Shown piece after piece: positions 11,246-21,705 of a stretch of 64,000 bases of DNA (its first letter is position 1; each line of letters starts with the position of its first letter). The translations under genes were made by a program, and so were the position numbers. The DNA comes from Rotaria sordida. Its lineage: Eukaryota > Rotifera > Eurotatoria > Philodinida > Philodinidae. The DNA lies in contig CAJNOL010001156.1 in the NCBI GenBank assembly GCA_905250125.1, positions 1 to 64,000 of the forward strand, in the 5' to 3' direction. Under the pieces are notes generated by a model. The model was not told the origin of the DNA and did no database searches. It worked only from the letters and a program-made list of their open reading frames with translations.

Positions 11246-11998
11246 TTAGATTTGTGCTGTACCACCATCAACAAAAAGTTCAATACCAGTTACATATGAA
11301 CTATCATCTGAAGCGAGAAATACAGCTGCTTTACCAATCTCGGATGCGTAACCAAGACGATTCATAACAGACATTGATGCGAGGTAGTTCATAACTTTTT
11401 CTGAACTTTCTTTTGTACCACCGGCAGTTCTTAACATAGGAGTATCTATGCCACCTGGACTAAGACAATTAACACGGATTTTTCGATCTTTTAAATCTAC
11501 AGTCCAACAACGAGCAAACGATCGAAGAGCAGCTTTTGTTGCACTGTAAACACTTGCTCCTTGTGTACCTTTGCTCCCCCATATAGATCCATTAAGAATA
11601 ATTGAACCACCATCAGCCAAGATAGGTAAAGCTTTTTGAACAGTAAATAATACACCTTTAACATTAACATCAAATATATCATCAAAAAGTTTTTCTGGAA
11701 TTGATCCTAATGGTGCAAAACCTAATATACCGGCATTTGCGAATACAATATGTAATTGTCCTTTTTCTTTTTTAATCACTTGCATGACATGGTCAATATC
11801 ATCTAATTTAGCTGCATCAGCTTGAATAGCAGTAACCTGTTTTTTACCGATTTGTTCGACTGCTGCATCGAGAACTTCTTTTCGACGTCCAGTAATAAAG
11901 ACATAAGCACCTTCAGCAACAAATTCTTGAGCAGTAGCAAGACCGATTCCTTCCGATCCACCAGTAATAAGAGCAACTTTACCGTCCAGTTTCCCCAT
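11246..11998 (-). CDS. Short-chain dehydrogenase/reductase (classical SDR)
   Basis: The protein is 250 residues, the standard classical SDR length, if the second Met (MGKLDGKVALITGG) is the start. A 12-residue upstream extension is possible but lies outside the family. Rossmann motif TGGSEGIG is at 12-19, the NAG motif at 88-90, Asn at 112, the catalytic Ser in NGS at about 138, and YSATK with Tyr151 and Lys155. PGGIDTP follows at 181-187. Arg after the second strand (TGRR) suggests NADP(H). The full N-S-Y-K tetrad is intact, so an active cytosolic oxidoreductase is expected; the substrate cannot be predicted. The gene has no introns and reads like bacterial 3-oxoacyl-ACP-reductase-type SDRs, so horizontal acquisition is plausible. 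Animal SDRs also exist, and phylogeny would decide. Confidence 0.9.
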   Translation of the reverse strand: MGKLDGKVALITGGSEGIGLATAQEFVAEGAYVFITGRRKEVLDAAVEQIGKKQVTAIQADAAKLDDIDHVMQVIKKEKGQLHIVFANAGILGFAPLGSIPEKLFDDIFDVNVKGVLFTVQKALPILADGGSIILNGSIWGSKGTQGASVYSATKAALRSFARCWTVDLKDRKIRVNCLSPGGIDTPMLRTAGGTKESSEKVMNYLASMSVMNRLGYASEIGKAAVFLASDDSSYVTGIELFVDGGTAQI

Positions 11999-12265
11999 AT
12001 TCGTTTCAAATTCTATATGAAACAAAAGTGACAATAGATATATTTGTCTTACAAAAATTGGAAGAAATCTCGACAGAAATTTCCGATAAGAGCAGATTTT
12101 GTTGTGAACTATACTTAATACTTTTGTTTTTTTTTCTCGAACTTGCTATAAAAACTGCGTTAGACTGGAATTCTTCGTTAACAGAATCTTGATGAAGTGG
12201 TCCCAAAACATATATTAGGTTTCATACCGATCTATTCTCAACCATAACTGTAATTGACCTTCAAA

Positions 12266-12325
12266 TGAGCGGCTAGTCGTGAGAGGCGCCCCGGAGGGGC
12301 GCCAACGAACGACCAGCCGCACTCA
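12266..12325. repeat. GC-rich nested hairpin
   Basis: A 60-bp near-perfect palindrome in AT-rich DNA. The inner stem is GGCGCCCC-GGA-GGGGCGCC. The outer stem pairs GCGGCTAGTCGT with ACGACCAGCCGC (one mismatch), and TGAG pairs with CTCA further out. It could be a minimal MITE or a cruciform-forming site. It is located about 270 bp upstream of the SDR start. Confidence 0.8.
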
Positions 12326-13207
12326 TGCTCAACTCTACTTTCACATTGGTTCATTCTCTTGTATTCACAACCAAACTCATTAGTGTTTCCCTAACTCAAA
12401 ATAATTACAGAATTTACAATAATATTTTCTGACTTTTCTGCGGTATATTATCATTTTTTTAACCATCCATTATCTCAAGGATAAAGCATTCGCTTTGACT
12501 GAAACTTTGAGGAGACTCTAATAATCATGAGATCTCTTCGTGGGCAAAATTTCAGGTCAAAATACCATCTTTTGGTTTTTCCATGAGTGTCTTGCCTGAA
12601 ATTGAAAATCCAATGAATTGGTCATAAGTCGACTTCAACAGCCCATGGGCGCGAATTTTTTTAGGCTTTGGCTATTGACATTGAGGTTTACTTGTGGGCA
12701 AAATATGAGCTCGAAGTCGAGGGGACACTTCGGGTACTACCCTCGTGAGTGCTTGTAACTCCTCTTTATGGCCAAACAATACCTAAGACAATCATAGAAG
12801 TTAAACTAGTTTAATGATAATACTCGCTCTGAAGATTTCTTGGCCTGTTTGTTTTTTTTTCCATATATTCTTAAATTAATAGATGAGTCAGGATAAATAA
12901 GTCATCGTTACTTCCTCCATATTGTTGGCATCAACGACGGTACACTCTGATGCTAAACGTAGACTAAAATGTCCCTTCTAGTCTAATTAGCTTAGGACAT
13001 CTGTTCGGATCACAGGGCATGTGCAGTCCGAGTTTCAAGCAGGACCTCTTGTTCTTCATTCTGTCCGTTTATATATTTCCTTATGCTGGAATCCGTTACG
13101 CCTCATATATGATGCCTACACATATCTCTATTAGTTTTTATTGTGTCGAAACGGATTTTCTCCAAAAACTTTCAGCACTGAATTCTCTACTAAGTGCTAC
13201 AGCAATG
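12326..13207. other. Non-coding stretch
   Basis: No gene recognised. Base composition is less AT-rich than the neighbours around 12640-12780, with no coding frame. Confidence 0.4.
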
Positions 13208-13373
13208 CTCTCTAAAAACAAGGAGTTTTACAGAACGGTACCCGACCGCAGATCTTTTTTCAGGGTTCTGTATCTTGTGCAGAACCTTTTTTTGGGTTCT
13301 GTTCAATCTGCAGAACTTCAAAAAGGATCCGCGGTTGGGTACCGTTCTGTAAAACTCCTTTTTTTTTAGAGAG
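13208..13373. mobile_element. Short MITE with about 45-bp terminal inverted repeats
   Basis: CTCTCTAAAAACAAGGAG at the left end mirrors CTCCTTTTTTTTTAGAGAG at the right. The match continues through GTTTTACAGAACGGTACCC (right arm GGGTACCGTTCTGTAAAAC). The 166-bp unit has an interior of repeated GGGTTCTG and CAGAACC words. No coding capacity. Confidence 0.85.
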
Positions 13374-14012
13374 TGGTCAACGCAGATATAAAAGGAAAAA
13401 CTCATCATAGTAATACTGCAAAAGTCTATCAGCAATCACTTTCGACCTGTTTTCATTGATATTAACTCGTATTTTTCGTTGATACTAAAGCAGCATGTAA
13501 AAATTTCTACCTAGAAACTTTATTTTTCAGAAAAACTAGTCATTATCCTGCATGCTTTTCCTTACTATTAACACTTAAACTATTCGAAGTAGCACCGTTT
13601 CAGAATGCGTCTAGCCTTATATAGTATCGTTTATTGGCATAAATACAAACCAATAGCTTGCTCCAAGTAAAAATTCTACGACAAGTTGCCTGTATTTTTT
13701 CAGTGTCTGGAAAAATACGGTGAAAAACAGAGATACTTTCGAAAACTCGCGAAAGCTCACATTTATTTAACACTATAGCTTTTTTAATGAAAAAGTTCTA
13801 AGGTACACTCACAGAGTACAGCTGTCAAAGCTCAACGAAACGTTCATTTAATTGGTTGCTAGGGTTTGACACCATAAAAACTCAGAGAGATATCAAGCAA
13901 AAGGCTAGGAAATCATTTATGCTAAGGCATCATTATTTTGTGAAACACGATCTGAAAGGAGTTTTGAAGTTCATAGGGTAGAAATTTTGGACCCATTCCC
14001 CCGCTCCCTACA
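13374..14012. other. Non-coding stretch
   Basis: No gene or repeat recognised. Confidence 0.4.
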
Positions 14013-14400
14013 GCTGTGACAGAGAAAATTCATACCCATAACAGACCGTGACAGAGAACCTCGAAGCCCATCACATGCCCCGACAGAGAACCTCCAGAGG
14101 CCATCACAGACCGTGACAAAGAACCCCGAAAGACCATAACAGACCGTGACAGAGGACCTCCGCAGACCATCACAGACTGTGACAGAGAACTTCCAAAGAC
14201 TATCATAGACTGTGACCGAGAACCTTCAGAGACCATCACATACCGTAACAGAGAAATTGTAGGTTTAAAGCATCAAATAAATGGTCTGCTAGAAATCTAT
14301 CGTAAAGAAATGGAAGAAAACGTTGCCTATTTAATTTGTAACAATAGGTCCATCATGTTTCAGTTTTAATCCCGCAAGAGATTGGGCTAACAGCTTTTTT
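14013..14400. repeat. Minisatellite-bearing dispersed repeat, copy B
   Basis: About 245 bp of degenerate 32-33 bp repeats (ACAGACCGTGACAGAGAAC) are followed by a 140-bp tail matching copy A (GAAATGGAAGAAAACG, AACAATAGGTCCATCATG). The tail includes the hairpin AATCCC-GCAA-GAGATT at 14368-14383 with one mismatch. Orientation is the same as copy A. Both copies end in CTAACAGCTTTTT and then diverge. Confidence 0.8.
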
Positions 14401-15410
14401 AGTACTATGAGTGCGCTATGGAACTACAGGAAAAACGAACTATTTTACAGTTATGATCATGTATTGTGACTGAAAAGTGCACATCAAAGTTTTAGAGCTA
14501 GAGGTATTTCAACGAAATCACCCTTTTTTCAGAACTGTGTGCCCATTATCTTGTACTGAAGAATCTTTTATGATTTTTGTCTTCATCATGGGACATTGGA
14601 TAACACAAGCACCAAATGAGCTCATTATTCTACTTCGTCATTCTCACTTGAGAATTTTCGGGATAATCCTAGCCGGAAAGTCATTTTAGGAGAAATATGA
14701 TTTTTTCAAAACTTACCGACTCGAATTGTGTTGATATCATAAAAACAGCTGTTATCTGAATAGAACTATTCGCTGTGAGGGCAATATCCTGAGCAAATTC
14801 TTCGCCAAAATTCAGTTGAAGAGAAATCCGTTTACGAAAATTTCTTGAAACACTTTTTATCTGTACAATATCATATAGAATTTTCAGCGAGGTCAAACTT
14901 CTTCAAATGGTAAAAGAACAGAATGTTGAACGGTCTTTTTTCTACATGGGACCTTACAAAGCTGATTAACAACTCCTGCTACAGACGTTTTGTGACAAGC
15001 ATTACTTTACAGTAGTTAATATTTACTATTCATTTCATACAGAATTTCGGAATATTTTTGCCGGCAGGAAAAAAATTACTATGATACGAAAAAAATTAAT
15101 ATAAGCTTTGTGGTACTATTTAAGCATAGAAAAATTCACTGAATAATGACGATAACAAACGCTGTCTGAAGAAAATGCAATTTCAAAACACATACGTTGG
15201 CTCTCTGTATTATACGAAGTCTTGTGTGCTGATGACCAGAATAACACTAATATATCGACGTTGTTCTATACTAGAGATGAAAACAAGACGTTGCTTCTGT
15301 ATATATAACTAATATAACTTTGGCTTGTGTGCCTTCATCCGTGTCGGTGAAATAACTAATCATCAAATATGCTTGAGATACCTTGCTTATTTTATACAAG
15401 CACTATCGTC
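14401..15410. other. Non-coding stretch
   Basis: No gene of coding quality or structured repeat recognised. Confidence 0.4.
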
Positions 15411-15660
15411 TTTTTGCTCGTTCGATCATTTATGATGATATATTGATGAGATACCTGGTTTTTTCCTCATAAAAATATCATCGTCGTTTTGCTTGTTCTA
15501 TCATTAATTAAGATATTTTAATGGGACACCTGATTTTTTTTCTCATGAAAATATTATTCTCATTTTGCTTCTATCATTAAATAAGATATTTTAATGAGAT
15601 ATATGGTTTTTTTACGCGTAAAAATATCATCGTCGTTTTGCTTGTTCTATTACTCATCGT
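15411..15660. repeat. Tandem repeat, about 75-bp unit, 3.3 copies
   Basis: Units begin TTTTGCTYGTTCTATCATT at about 15412, 15487, 15563 and 15636. Each contains AAGATATTTTAATGRGA and ends AAAAATATCATCGTCG. The units are diverged by roughly a fifth, so the array is old. Confidence 0.8.
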
Positions 15661-15791
15661 TCGAACAGCTTGAAGGACGCCAAATAGCGTGAATCGAAGG
15701 CAGAAAAATTATGCACTATAACACTACTTTACTTGATTTTTTGCCATCGTTGCACAGTATCAACAAAATATTAGCATTTCACAACCAATAT

Positions 15792-16751
15792 TACACGGTT
15801 GGAAAAAATATTATTCCAGGGGGGTAACGCTATAATTTCAAATAGAAGACATAATGAATTTTATATCAAATGAAAGCTCGTCAAAAATGGGGTTTATTGA
15901 TACTAAATAGTGAGGCTTGTAAAAACTTTCTAATGTCAAACTTAAGAAGTTTTCAGAAATTTTATATTTTTTTGGGGTGGAAAATCAAGGTGCCACTGAT
16001 TCAAAAATGAAGTCAATTTTTTTCTTGAATATTTTTACATGGTTTGATAGACCTCGTTGAGCTCTACAAAACTGTGCATGTTAAAAATTTTTTGAGGCAT
16101 CTTTTTGAGATAAAAAGTTCAAAAAACTACTCGGGAAACCTCAAAAACATTTAAAAACTCTTTTTTTTTCAAATTGAAGAAACACGCTCAATTTTTCAAT
16201 AAAAGTAGCTTTTTTCGTTGTTTTTACTACCTCAGACGTCTCGAAATATACTCGTTCGATGCAGTGTGAAAAGCTGCGTCTAATGAGTATGTTTCGAAAC
16301 GCCTGACGGAGTAAAAAAAAATGAAAAAAGCTACTTTTATTGAAAAAGTGAGTGTTGTTCTTCCACATGAAAAATATGAATTTTTTTCATGTTTTCTAAG
16401 ATTTTCCAAATAGTTTTTTGAATTTTTTATCGCAAAAAAAGTGTCTTAAAATTTTTTTAATGTATACAGTTTTATAGAGCTCGACGAGCTCTATCGAACC
16501 GTGTAAAAATATTCAAGAAAAACACTTTACTCCATTCTTGAATCACTAGTACTTTAATTTTCCATCCCAAAAAAAGTATAAAATTTCTGAAAATTTATTA
16601 AGCTCGACATTAAAAGGTTTTCATAACCCTCACTATTTAATACCAATAAACCCCATTTTTAACGAGCTTTCATTTGATAAAAAATTTATTATGTCTTCTA
16701 TTTGAAATTATAGCGTTACCCCCCTGGAATAATATTTTTTCCAACCGTGTA
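15792..16751. mobile_element. Foldback element 3 (960 bp) with TA target duplication
   Basis: A near-complete palindrome. Its ends read TA-CACGGTTGGAAAAAATA and TATTTTTTCCAACCGTG-TA, and the first 100 bp of the arms are almost identical (GGGGGGTAACGCTATAATTT mirrored by AAATTATAGCGTTACCCCCC). The centre is near 16270. Flanking TA dinucleotides suggest Tc1/mariner-type insertion. No protein is encoded. The good match of the outer arms makes it one of the youngest foldbacks here. Confidence 0.85.
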
Positions 16752-16788
16752 TAATGCTCTATACCATGATCCTGGTTGAATCAGCCCT

Positions 16789-16930
16789 AGGGTGTGGGTG
16801 TGCGTGGGCGTGGGTGCGGATGAGTGTGGATGTGGATGTGGGTGAGTGTCAAGCGGGAAACAGCTAAAATCAGATTTTTTGATTTTTTTGATTTTTTGAT
16901 TTTTTTTGATTTTTTTTTGATTTTTTTCTT
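16789..16930. repeat. Single-arm telomere-like array followed by T-rich array
   Basis: AGGGTGTGGGTGTGCGTGGG and degenerate units run to about 16850, with no C-rich partner. GATTTTTT-type repeats follow at 16868-16930. This may be a foldback that lost one arm. Confidence 0.6.
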
Positions 16931-17138
16931 GCTTTCTTTCGTCTTTATATGTCCCATTTTTAGGTCCTTCAACGCCTTTTATTAAGTTTCTTTTTAAAGC
17001 TGCATATTTTAATAAGATTCAACTGTGAAAACAAGCTCAGTTTCACAATTATTAAACATGCAGACTGGTTTTTCTTCACCATTTCGCATCGGGTAGACAA
17101 CTTGCACATCAAGAGAATGAGTTCTTATGGTCAAAAAA

Positions 17139-17180
17139 AGTGAGCTCCAAACTGCGTAAACTCCAAATTTGGAGCTCACT
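17139..17180. repeat. Perfect 13-bp inverted repeat
   Basis: AGTGAGCTCCAAA and TTTGGAGCTCACT are separated by 16 bp. The TCCAAA word also recurs inside the spacer. Function unknown. Confidence 0.7.
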
Positions 17181-17227
17181 TCACATCAGTCCATATTTTA
17201 CCATAACCTGCAGTCCATGTTTTCTGT

Positions 17228-17700
17228 CAAAGGCTATCCTATAGGGGTACCCATAGGTCCTCAAGGGCTATCCTATAGGGATACCTATGGGTCATCAAGT
17301 CCTACTATAACGGGGTATCCTTGGGTACTCAAGTCCTGCTATTAGGGAGTGCCTTTAGGCCCTGAAGTCTTACTATTAGAAGGTACCTATGGACTCTCAA
17401 GCCCTACTATTAGGGGATACCCTTGGGTCCTTAAGTCCTACTATTAGGGGGTATCTATGGGCTCTCAAGTCCTACTATTACGGGGTACCTTTGGGTCCTC
17501 ATGTCCTACTAGTAGGGATACCTTTGGATCCTCGAGTGCTACTATGGGGGGTACCCTTGGGTGCTCGATGGCAGCTACAGCAAGGTATGAAGATCTAACA
17601 TATGCAGGTAGCCTTCGGTCTCCAAGACTTACTATAGGGGTGTACCCTTACGTTTTCAACACTTACTATAGTCTGTATCCTTGGGTGCTGAAGAATCACA
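17228..17700. repeat. Minisatellite, 34-bp unit
   Basis: About twelve degenerate copies of a unit around CCTACTATTAGGGGGTACC plus TATGGGTCCTCAAGT, clearest at 17310-17560 and fading towards 17700. Long frames through it on the plus strand are artefacts of the repeat (34 is not a multiple of 3). Confidence 0.85.
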
Positions 17701-17756
17701 ATAGCGCGATACTTTTGTTCTCAAGGACAAATACTCAGCCTCCATTTTGCCGTGTT

Positions 17757-18250
17757 GGGATGGGTAGGGACTCCTATATATACCCATATATGGGTAGAAC
17801 ATTCTCGATAACCCTATGATCGGCCCGAACGTGTCCACCACTTGCGCGTACAATAACGAAAAAAAGGCGTCCTGAAACCTGATTGGTCAATTTTTGGACC
17901 TATGAAATTGCAGGATCCTATTTCTCAGATTTCGAATAGGTATGGACGCATACATATTCGCATCAACCGATAAAGCATGCTCGATAACCCTATGAGTGGC
18001 CCGAAAAATCCCATCACTAGTCCGTACAATGAGAGGAAAAGACCTTCCTGAAATCTGATTGATCCCTAAACGGAGCAATCAAATAGCAGGATCCTGTTTC
18101 TCAGCGTTGGTATGGTTAGGGACCCCTACATGTGCTCATCAATTGATATAGTATCCACGATGATTCTATCGACAGCCTGAACATGCCTATGTGTTGTTCT
18201 ATTAGTAAGACTGCAAGAGCATCTTGAAAGCGTCGGCCAAATACAGGCAT
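17757..18250. repeat. Long-period tandem repeat, about 175-bp unit
   Basis: Units start at about 17757, 17938 and 18109. They share CTCGATAACCCTATGA, a GGCCCGAA block, CCTGAAAYCTGATTG and GCAGGATCCTRTTTCTCAG. Two full and one partial copy are present, with higher GC than the surroundings. The unit length is satellite-like. Confidence 0.75.
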
Positions 18251-18364
18251 ATCTGGTTACCGTAATACTCGACCTGAGTATAACTCTCTGTCCACTTTTA
18301 GTAGCAGATCAGCATCTTAAATAATCCAATAGTCCCGATTCAGGAGAGAAGGCTGATGCGCAAG

Positions 18365-18475
18365 AGGGTGTGGGTGGGTGTGGGTGTGGGTGTCGGTGTG
18401 GGTGTGGGTGTGGATGTGGGTGTGATGGGTGTGGGTGTATCTGTTTTATTCATTCACACCCACACCCACACCCCC
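18365..18475. repeat. Telomere-like foldback 3
   Basis: A G-rich arm AGGGTGTGGGTGGGTGTGGG and variants to 18440, a loop CTGTTTTATTCATT, and a C-rich arm CACACCCACACCCACACCCC. Its right edge is where the ART fragment begins. Confidence 0.9.
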
Positions 18476-18477
18476 AA

Positions 18478-18942
18478 ATTGCAACATACGAATGGGCCGC
18501 TTATAATCGTGGAAGTCTTTTGCATACTAAATATGTTTCATCCACTTCTCGAGAACGTTCTATTGCCGAAGAATTTGCAGATGCAGCAATGAAAAATCCA
18601 TATAATATTCGAAAGAATTGTGTTTTGTTCATATTCAATTTCTCCCTACAATGTGATCAAGCAATTCATTTAAGTCGAATATCTGATATACAATCGTGTC
18701 GATCAGAATTTGAAGATGAGGACGAAGTTTTAATATTACCATGAACATTATTTCAAGTTGAATATGTTCACAAAGAATCACCATCATCATATACAATCTA
18801 TTTAACGCACGTTTTGTTACCACAGAAGAGTCTCCTTTCATCATTCAAGTGGATATTAAAACATTCTAAAGGTTCTATGGAACGATTTAACGAATATTTC
18901 CCAGCAAGGCAACTAGATTTTATTGTCAAACAACTCATGAAT
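18478..18942 (+). pseudogene. Mono-ADP-ribosyltransferase fragment between two telomere-like hairpins
   Basis: One frame reads from the edge of foldback 3 to the edge of foldback 4. It contains GSLLHTKYVSSTSRERS (the S-T-S motif of ARTs) and, about 60 residues later, EFEDEDEVLILP with the ExE pair of arginine-type ARTs. It then has an in-frame TGA at 18742-18744 exactly where family members have Gly (P-G-T-xF). The frame continues as TLFQVEYVHKES and a further 60 residues of ART-like C-terminus. The N-terminal part with the YRG arginine motif is missing. The fragment is therefore truncated at both ends and carries one nonsense change. The intact ART at 33748 is related only through the family signature. 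Confidence 0.7.
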
Positions 18943-19045
18943 AGTGGGTGTAGATGTGGGTGTGGGTGAGTGTGGGTATGGGTGCGGGTGTTGGTGTCGG
19001 CTCTGTCTTCAGCAACACATCACCTACACCCACACCCTACCACCC
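18943..19045. repeat. Telomere-like foldback 4
   Basis: A G-rich arm (GTGGGTGTAGATGTGGGTG and variants), a loop CTCTGTCTTCAGCAACACATC, and a C-rich arm ACCTACACCCACACCCTACC. Its left edge closes the ART fragment. Confidence 0.85.
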
Positions 19046-19479
19046 GATTTGAATAGCTACATCAGTTATTACTATTGAGTTGTTCCTGTACACAATTACA
19101 ACAAATCTCTCGTCGAGCTGTTCGACAGATATCAGCGGAAATTTCCTTTGCAGTTTTGAATCCGAGAGAAATCCATACATTCGTCAATTTTCATCAAAAA
19201 CAGAGAAGAATATCCTCTCTCGTTTTTCGATAATTATGCATTGATGGAGCTGATGAATATAAAAATCATACAAGACCATATCGATGATTCATTGTTCTTT
19301 TTTTTCTGGTCAAACAATAATGCGTGTTTATCTCGAATGATTTCTTGCTCCACTATAACGTTTACGACCATTAGCAATTGATCATTTTCAAGGGTACTGA
19401 ACGTCAATTTCTCGATGGATATCGATGAGAAATATTTATTATTGAACATCTATCACGACTGTTAACATTTTATTTTAAA

Positions 19480-20257
19480 TTCTTTTCTTGGAATATATCG
19501 ATCGACATGTAGTCGATTAATATCGTCGTCTATTTTGGCTCGATAAACATTGGTATATTGCCTGTTATTCAAGTCACTCGTTTCTCTTGACTGTACCTCA
19601 CTGTGCTTCATTGTCGATTAATCATTTATTTGCTCCAGTATCACCAGATTGTACGATATTGCCCATCGAACAACATCTCGTCTTTTATGATCGTGTTACT
19701 GAGCTAAGATTTGATTCGGGTCGATAAAATTACATTATTGTTATAATCATTTTAAAAAACTTATTCTTGATAATCCTTATATCCATGAGCATGTTATTGA
19801 TCTATCTAAAATACAATCATTTATTGTCAATACCTCCGAATGGTCATTCTACAAGTTTGTGACATTGATTTAAGAAATGATACATTCTGTCAATTATCTC
19901 AGTTTGGATTGTATGTATCCCAATATGCATTATCAACATTTCCAAAATATTTCGCTGGAACAAATTTGAATATTGAGTTTACTTCAATATGAAAAGTTTG
20001 ATGGTAATGATCCATTGAATTGGTCTCGATTTTTTTCATGTTTTCAACAATTGATTGTTTCTATTAATTCAAAAAGTCAAATTCCATTTTCAGTTGATCA
20101 ATTCAAGAATATGGTTAGCGAATTCTTTTACATTGAATCACATCAGATTGATACAAACAAACAAAATTCAAGTGACACGTCAAATTTTATTTGTCGAATC
20201 AACAATCAATATTTCTTTTCATTATGTTTATGGATTGGTGAAAACGATCAAGTATAA
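19480..20257 (+). pseudogene. Degraded F-box/LRR-type gene
   Basis: Fragments in several frames resemble the C-terminal half of the window's F-box proteins. LFWLDKHWYIACYSSHSF near 19535 parallels FWIDEHQWFVRCHWYSPD in the 593-residue protein. LSKIQSFIVNTSEWSFYKF near 19805 and SLLQYEKFDGNDPLNWSRFF near 19975 have the style of the family. Stops and frame changes separate them and no F-box is left. The last open block ends at 20257. Homology is by eye and the boundaries are approximate. Confidence 0.5.
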
Positions 20258-21317
20258 GTGAAAATTCTCATCAAAATCATGTTCACGAATATGAATTTAT
20301 ATTTAGGTAGATCCACAACTGAGAACAGTACATGATGATTATTGATGGCGTCAATGTTTTCCATGGAATTTGGCGAAATAGACACAATAATTTCATTTGT
20401 AAATTCATCTCATTGAAAATAAAAACAAACGTTATTCTCGCTGAATCATTTGATCAATAAGTGAAAATGCATTTCACCAAACAGTAGTTTTTTTATTTAT
20501 TTAATTCATCCAGATTTTCTATGTATGACAGAAATTCCTCGTTAATGAGAAGAACTATGCCTACATAGTTGTGCACGTAGATAAGAAATAACTGGAGAGA
20601 AGAGGCGTTGGGAAAACATCTGCAATGCTATCTACTACAATCAATAATAATAATTTGATTTGTGACACAACTAATTACGAATATTTCTTATAGTGAATGA
20701 GGAAAAATACAACGATAGGGATGATTCCAACATTCACTAAAATAGTAGTAAAGAAAATCATCCGAATTAATTGACACAACGTGATATTCACGATACAGAA
20801 AATGATAATTCAAGGAATTCAAGATATATATATGTATATTGTTGTATATAAATGATATAGCGATCAATTTATATTCCTAGTATCAAGTTGTAAAATAAAT
20901 ACTATTCGAATCATCATTTTTTTTGACAATATCATTGATTAACTTTCTTCTAGATTAAAAAAAAACAAGAAATCTTTCAAAACGAACTTCTTTTCTATTC
21001 AAACCATATTTCAATTTTTAAAAACTTTTCTCAAATTTGATTTTTTTGTTCATATCATTCATCGAAATCATATTTAATAAACAAGAACACAATATCTATA
21101 GTTTTAAATTCTTTTTTTGTTTGCCTATAATAAACTCATATTTTATTTTATTTTCTATAAAATTAATAACTAAAATTTTTAAATTTATTAGTTGAATAAA
21201 TATAAGAAATATTAATAACTTATCTAACCAAAAAATACTCATTGTCTATTGTTTCATCTGTTTAATTAAAACTAAATACATTGTTTGCCACTAATCATGA
21301 CACTACTACGGTAAACA
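20258..21317. other. AT-rich non-coding stretch
   Basis: Very AT-rich, especially 20800-21250; nothing recognised. Confidence 0.5.
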
Positions 21318-21705
21318 TTATAATCGAACTTGTTCACTACCATCATTCATTTCAATAATTAATTGTTGTTCATCTTGAACTTCTATTTTTTGTAAAACTG
21401 GAGATTAATTTTCTAAATACATGTTCTTTATTCATCTCTTCTGGTAAACTATTCATTTCTGTTGAAGAAAAATCAGAAATTTCCCATTGATTAGTTTTAG
21501 AATTACGTTGCAAAATACAATTTAAATCGTTAACAACGTGTATATTAAACTTAAATATATTTGGATCTAGACCATGATCCTTTATTTCAATTTTACAGTC
21601 AACACATTCAGGATATTGTGAATAATCAACAATTTTTCAATTACATTCTACATCAGTAACGTGTGATGATAGGATGATGTTATTTAAATTGAATAATTCT
21701 CTTTT
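21318..21705 (-). pseudogene. Decayed gene of unknown family
   Basis: On the minus strand a coding-quality frame reads VTDVECN, then TGA where a Trp codon is likely, then KIVDYSQYPECVDCKIEIKD and EISDFSSTEMNSLPEE. Near 21405 the frame shifts by one base and the text continues as PVLQKIEVQDEQQLIIEMND to a stop at 21318-21320. Regularly spaced Cys (VEC, PEC, DCK) suggest an extracellular or disulphide-bearing domain. I do not recognise the family. One stop plus one frameshift in about 390 bp makes it a likely pseudogene. Confidence 0.45.

Noticed and set aside
13019..13435. Frames containing FYRTVP on both strands
   Set aside because: Both are the terminal repeats of the MITE at 13208-13373 read from either side.
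17389..17819. Overlapping frames of 69 and 120 residues
   Set aside because: They arise from the 34-bp minisatellite and cross several diverged units.
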